This document shows positions 2,974-5,675 of a DNA stretch of 5,675 nucleotides, piece after piece (the first letter of the stretch is position 1; each line of letters begins with the position of its first letter). Made by a program: the position numbers and the translations under genes. The stretch is from the NCBI GenBank assembly GCA_937900305.1, contig CALCCV010000018.1, positions 1-5,675 on the forward strand, read 5' to 3'. The notes below the pieces were generated by a model. It saw only the letters and a list, made by a program, of their open reading frames with translations. It made no database searches and was not told the origin of the DNA. The stretch comes from an uncultured Pseudobdellovibrionaceae bacterium. GTDB lineage: Bacteria > Bdellovibrionota > Bdellovibrionia > Bdellovibrionales > Bdellovibrionaceae.

Positions 2974-5675
2974 TTAGAACTGACATTTAGGGGTGGGTTC
3001 ACCCTGCCAAGAGCCGGCCCCATTCCAAATGGGGATTCCAATTCCAATGGGAATGCCACTTCCAATCCCGATTCCAATATCTGGTATTGGATTTGTCGGA
3101 GGCGCGGCCGGTGTTTTTTTGCAGACCAATCGATCCAACCACAACTCTGGGCCAACGAGAAGCTCTTTGATCTCTACGATCTCTCCCCCTCCGCTCACTT
3201 CAGGATGATTTGCAAAATAGAGCGAGTAGGAACCATTTTGATATGTCTGATAGCTAGAAATTCCCGTGCGGGCTAAGCCTTCGGCAGTCGTGTCAAAGGA
3301 GAGATCCCAAGGCCCGTGATGCATAAATCCGTGCGCGGAGTTTTTCATCTCGGTGTGCTTGAGAGTTGTCGACTGGCCAGCCGTGAAGGGGCCAACGTTG
3401 CTAGTCCAATCAAATTTTGCGTAGGCGTTGAAGGCTCCGTCGTAGGCTGTGTCTTTTTTGTAAACTTCAACGGTTTCAAAAGTGAATTGGTCGTTTTTCA
3501 AAGTTCGTTGAATGATTCGGGTCGCTTCGCCCAACAATCCACGGGGAATGGGCATCGCCTCGAGGGCAGGATTGGCCTTTTTTATTTTCATCAAGGGTCG
3601 GGCCTGCTTTATAACAAAGGTATTGTCACCACCGGTACCAAAATTAATGAACCAGTTTGATGGCACCATTTTGTATTCCATATCCAAGACGTAGTGGTTG
3701 TTACGCCATTCTGGAATTAAAGTTGAATTCACCTTAGATACCCAGCTTTTCAAAATCCGAGAGGCCATTCGACCTAACTCAACAGCTTGCTTTTCAGTCA
3801 AAACTTTAACTCCGTCTGAGTTGTTAACGTTGGCTTTCCAATAGGGAGCTATATTTTCCTTGGGGAACAATCTAAAATCCATAATCTGTGGCAAAACCAA
3901 AGTGCCATTGGGTCGCACGACGCTCGCCTCTCCAAGATGAGTGTTTAAAGTGACGTCGTAACCCGCATTGAGGGGATTGTCTTCCCAACTGATGGTCAGC
4001 ACACCATTGGCCTCTTCGACGCTGGCCGGAAAGTTGGGGTGAATCATGACGGCCATGGAGCCTGACAAATGGTCGATGCCGCTAAGGGCGCGCTCTTCGA
4101 AGGCTCGAAAGTTCCAATACGAAGCCCAGACTTTTTTTATGGCGCTTGAGATTGTTTTCGTTTTGTCTTTTTCTTCGATGGCTTGGGTTTTGGGATTCAA
4201 AAATCCAGTTTCGGAGTCGTAAAGTCCGGCCCCGACAAAACCAGGAATGTCTTCGACATCCGCCGAGCTCCGAAAACGAAAGCCCTGTCCCAGAGGAGTG
4301 ACCGGGAAAAGATCTTTAAGCACCGACACGACTTGATTTTCTACGACCGAATTCAGTGGCTGGGCTTCAATCATATTTTGCAGGCCTTTGCCAGCAACCA
4401 CCTTGCCCAACGGGCTTAAATCCGTTCCGGCCAGCAGAGATTTATAGGGGGCTTGCGATTCGAACTCTGGATAAAGTTTTTTGAATTTTTTAGGTCCTTC
4501 CAAAGCTAAAAATCTGACTCTGGCATCACTTTTAAACCTGGCGTCGGCCAGCATTGGTTTGATCAGATTATTGAGAGATGGCTTCATGTGCTCTTGGTAA
4601 GCACGAACAGACAGTCCTTGTGGTTGGGGCGGCAAATGAAGATCGGGCATGCCGATCATTTGAACCATCCCCGACGATTTACCGCCGACCGTCCGAATAA
4701 TTTTTTGCAGATCCCAATTTTTCAATGTTTTCAAATCATAAAGATAGTCTAACTCTGGACCTGTAAGAGGCGGCAAAATATAAGGAGAGTTTTCGAAAAA
4801 CCCTCTATACTCTCGATATTCTTGCTCGCTGAGATCCTGAATAGAAAATGACTCATTTCGAGTCGAGACACCCACGACTTTCTTTTCGGCTGCACGATCA
4901 ATTAAACTTTTAAATAAAACCGGGTCTGAAACAAATGCGTTCAGAGTGCCCCGGCCGCGCGCCAAAATATTGACGTGCGAAAGAGGTGTCTGTGGAATCG
5001 AGGTGATAATGCCCATCACGGGCGGTAAATCATTCGGGAGCTCTTCGAGCAAAACGATGTCTTCTTTTGTCAGAAGTGCCGGATCATATTTTCCTTTCGG
5101 AAAATAAACCAGGCGGCCCGCTACGCTAGAGCCGCTGTAGATTTGAAACTCTCCCGGAACAATGAAATCACCAGCCGTGATCAAACGACTCTGCCACTTG
5201 GCGACAGGCAAGCTTTGGGCCAGGTTTTCTTGAGCGATCGAACGCGGAAGCCATCTCAAATCGTTGGTGTGCAACAAACTACTCAATTGATCGTAAGTGG
5301 ATTGGATCTCGGATTCAGTCGGTTGGGCATCAAAAACCAAATCAAACGCTAAAATGCTTTTCATTGCGCGTTTCGGATTGTACGAATAGATCACTGATCC
5401 CAATGAAAACTTTTTTTGTGGATCTTTCGAAAATTTGTAAAAATCAGTACCAACGATGCGCTCATTGATGCGCGACACTCCGGCAGGTAACGGATTTACA
5501 TTGCGAAGATGAAATTGCAAAGCTTCTGGTGTCTCCACCGACAACTTGGCGAAGGGCTCCTGTGTCAGGCCTGGAACTTTGCGACCGGTGAATAGCTGAA
5601 AGAGATACCACTCATCATGAAACGTATAAAACTGCGGATCTAAAAAAAGAGTGGTCGTAGGGGTTCCCGTCCCGA
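2974..5675 (-). CDS. Dikinase-like protein: phosphohistidine domain then PPDK/PEP-synthase ATP-grasp domain (5' end outside window)
   Basis: An open frame of 899 residues runs past position 5675. The first possible start inside, TTG at 5544, is not the true start, because 43 further in-frame codons are open upstream. Counting from the first visible residue, about 1-200 is an unassigned N-terminal region. About 205-265 is a PEP-utiliser swivelling domain with PLSHVNILAR, His233 being the likely phospho-carrier. About 325-695 is an ATP-grasp domain of the PPDK_N type: VGGKSSG (Lys332), RFRSSADVEDIPGFVGAGLYD (two parts: RSS 468-470 and ED 474-475), and metal/ATP residues in DMEYK (Glu666) and IKQARP (690-693). 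Then comes an unknown domain (about 700-850) and a low-complexity Ile-Gly/Ile-Pro tail. His-domain-before-ATP-domain order resembles glucan water dikinases; PEP synthase and PPDK have ATP first, and their PEP/pyruvate barrel is absent after the ATP domain here. The family moves the ATP beta-phosphate via His to an acceptor, which is not known here. Location is also unknown, as the N-terminus is missing. Confidence 0.93.
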   Translation of the reverse strand, partial: GTGTPTTTLFLDPQFYTFHDEWYLFQLFTGRKVPGLTQEPFAKLSVETPEALQFHLRNVNPLPAGVSRINERIVGTDFYKFSKDPQKKFSLGSVIYSYNPKRAMKSILAFDLVFDAQPTESEIQSTYDQLSSLLHTNDLRWLPRSIAQENLAQSLPVAKWQSRLITAGDFIVPGEFQIYSGSSVAGRLVYFPKGKYDPALLTKEDIVLLEELPNDLPPVMGIITSIPQTPLSHVNILARGRGTLNAFVSDPVLFKSLIDRAAEKKVVGVSTRNESFSIQDLSEQEYREYRGFFENSPYILPPLTGPELDYLYDLKTLKNWDLQKIIRTVGGKSSGMVQMIGMPDLHLPPQPQGLSVRAYQEHMKPSLNNLIKPMLADARFKSDARVRFLALEGPKKFKKLYPEFESQAPYKSLLAGTDLSPLGKVVAGKGLQNMIEAQPLNSVVENQVVSVLKDLFPVTPLGQGFRFRSSADVEDIPGFVGAGLYDSETGFLNPKTQAIEEKDKTKTISSAIKKVWASYWNFRAFEERALSGIDHLSGSMAVMIHPNFPASVEEANGVLTISWEDNPLNAGYDVTLNTHLGEASVVRPNGTLVLPQIMDFRLFPKENIAPYWKANVNNSDGVKVLTEKQAVELGRMASRILKSWVSKVNSTLIPEWRNNHYVLDMEYKMVPSNWFINFGTGGDNTFVIKQARPLMKIKKANPALEAMPIPRGLLGEATRIIQRTLKNDQFTFETVEVYKKDTAYDGAFNAYAKFDWTSNVGPFTAGQSTTLKHTEMKNSAHGFMHHGPWDLSFDTTAEGLARTGISSYQTYQNGSYSLYFANHPEVSGGGEIVEIKELLVGPELWLDRLVCKKTPAAPPTNPIPDIGIGIGSGIPIGIGIPIWNGAGSWQGEPTPKCQF
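3022..3091. repeat. Degenerate ATTCCA-type short repeat encoding the dikinase tail
   Basis: On the plus strand ATTCCA/TTCCAAT-like units recur (for example 3022, 3035, 3041, 3059, 3071), interrupted by variants such as GGGAATGCC. Read on the coding (minus) strand they give alternating Ile-Gly and Ile-Pro (IGIGIGSGIPIGIGIPIW, visible residues about 866-883). The six-base periodicity keeps the reading frame, so gain or loss of units by slippage would alter tail length without frameshift. Confidence 0.8.

Noticed and set aside
3316..3660. Plus-strand frames inside the dikinase gene (3316-3660, 4183-4419, 5143-5352 and others)
   Set aside because: They are antisense shadows of a long gene with intact family motifs and have no start signals.
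1..5675. CRISPR arrays, tRNA or rRNA genes, transposases, integrases, toxin-antitoxin pairs
   Set aside because: None seen: no regularly spaced repeats, no tRNA-like cloverleaf, and no open frame with the motifs of these families.

Overview
The window looks like chromosomal DNA of a Gram-negative bacterium of moderate GC content. Typical Shine-Dalgarno sites (AGGAG or AAGGAG) precede most genes, and several short proteins carry export signals. A large PEP-synthase-like dikinase next to small, unrecognised secreted proteins reminds me of Bdellovibrio-like bacteria (Bdellovibrionota), but that is an impression; no marker gene here proves it.

Layout, left to right. Positions 1-237 (minus) hold the start of a secreted protein that runs off the left edge. 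Positions 238-525 hold copy A of a 62-bp repeat (325-386) and a strong bidirectional terminator (413-445). Positions 526-837 (minus) encode a small Cys-rich exported protein, possibly a lipoprotein. Positions 838-1420 have no convincing gene, but contain an AT-rich promoter-like stretch and a hairpin-rich segment (about 997-1103) that could be an unannotated RNA. Positions 1421-1786 (plus) encode a hypothetical protein. It is followed by a 78-bp displaced, antisense-oriented fragment of the large dikinase gene (1830-1907) and, 7 bp further on, by repeat copy B (1915-1976). Positions 2073-2648 (plus) encode a 191-residue secreted protein. Positions 2649-2973 contain a 50-codon remnant of a lost minus-strand gene and a perfect hairpin. 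Positions 2974-5675 (minus) encode a large dikinase-like protein whose N-terminus lies beyond the right edge.

The dikinase has a phosphohistidine-type domain followed by an ATP-grasp domain, as in glucan/phosphoglucan water dikinases. It shows no PEP/pyruvate barrel downstream of these, and ends in an Ile-Gly/Ile-Pro tail encoded by a short degenerate DNA repeat. I see no operon that ties the genes to one pathway. The dispersed repeat, the copied gene fragment and the gene remnant instead suggest an accessory segment shaped by small duplications and gene decay. The points most worth following are the 62-bp repeat lying 5' of two secreted-protein genes, the sense/antisense fragment of the dikinase, the possible structured RNA, and the dikinase architecture.
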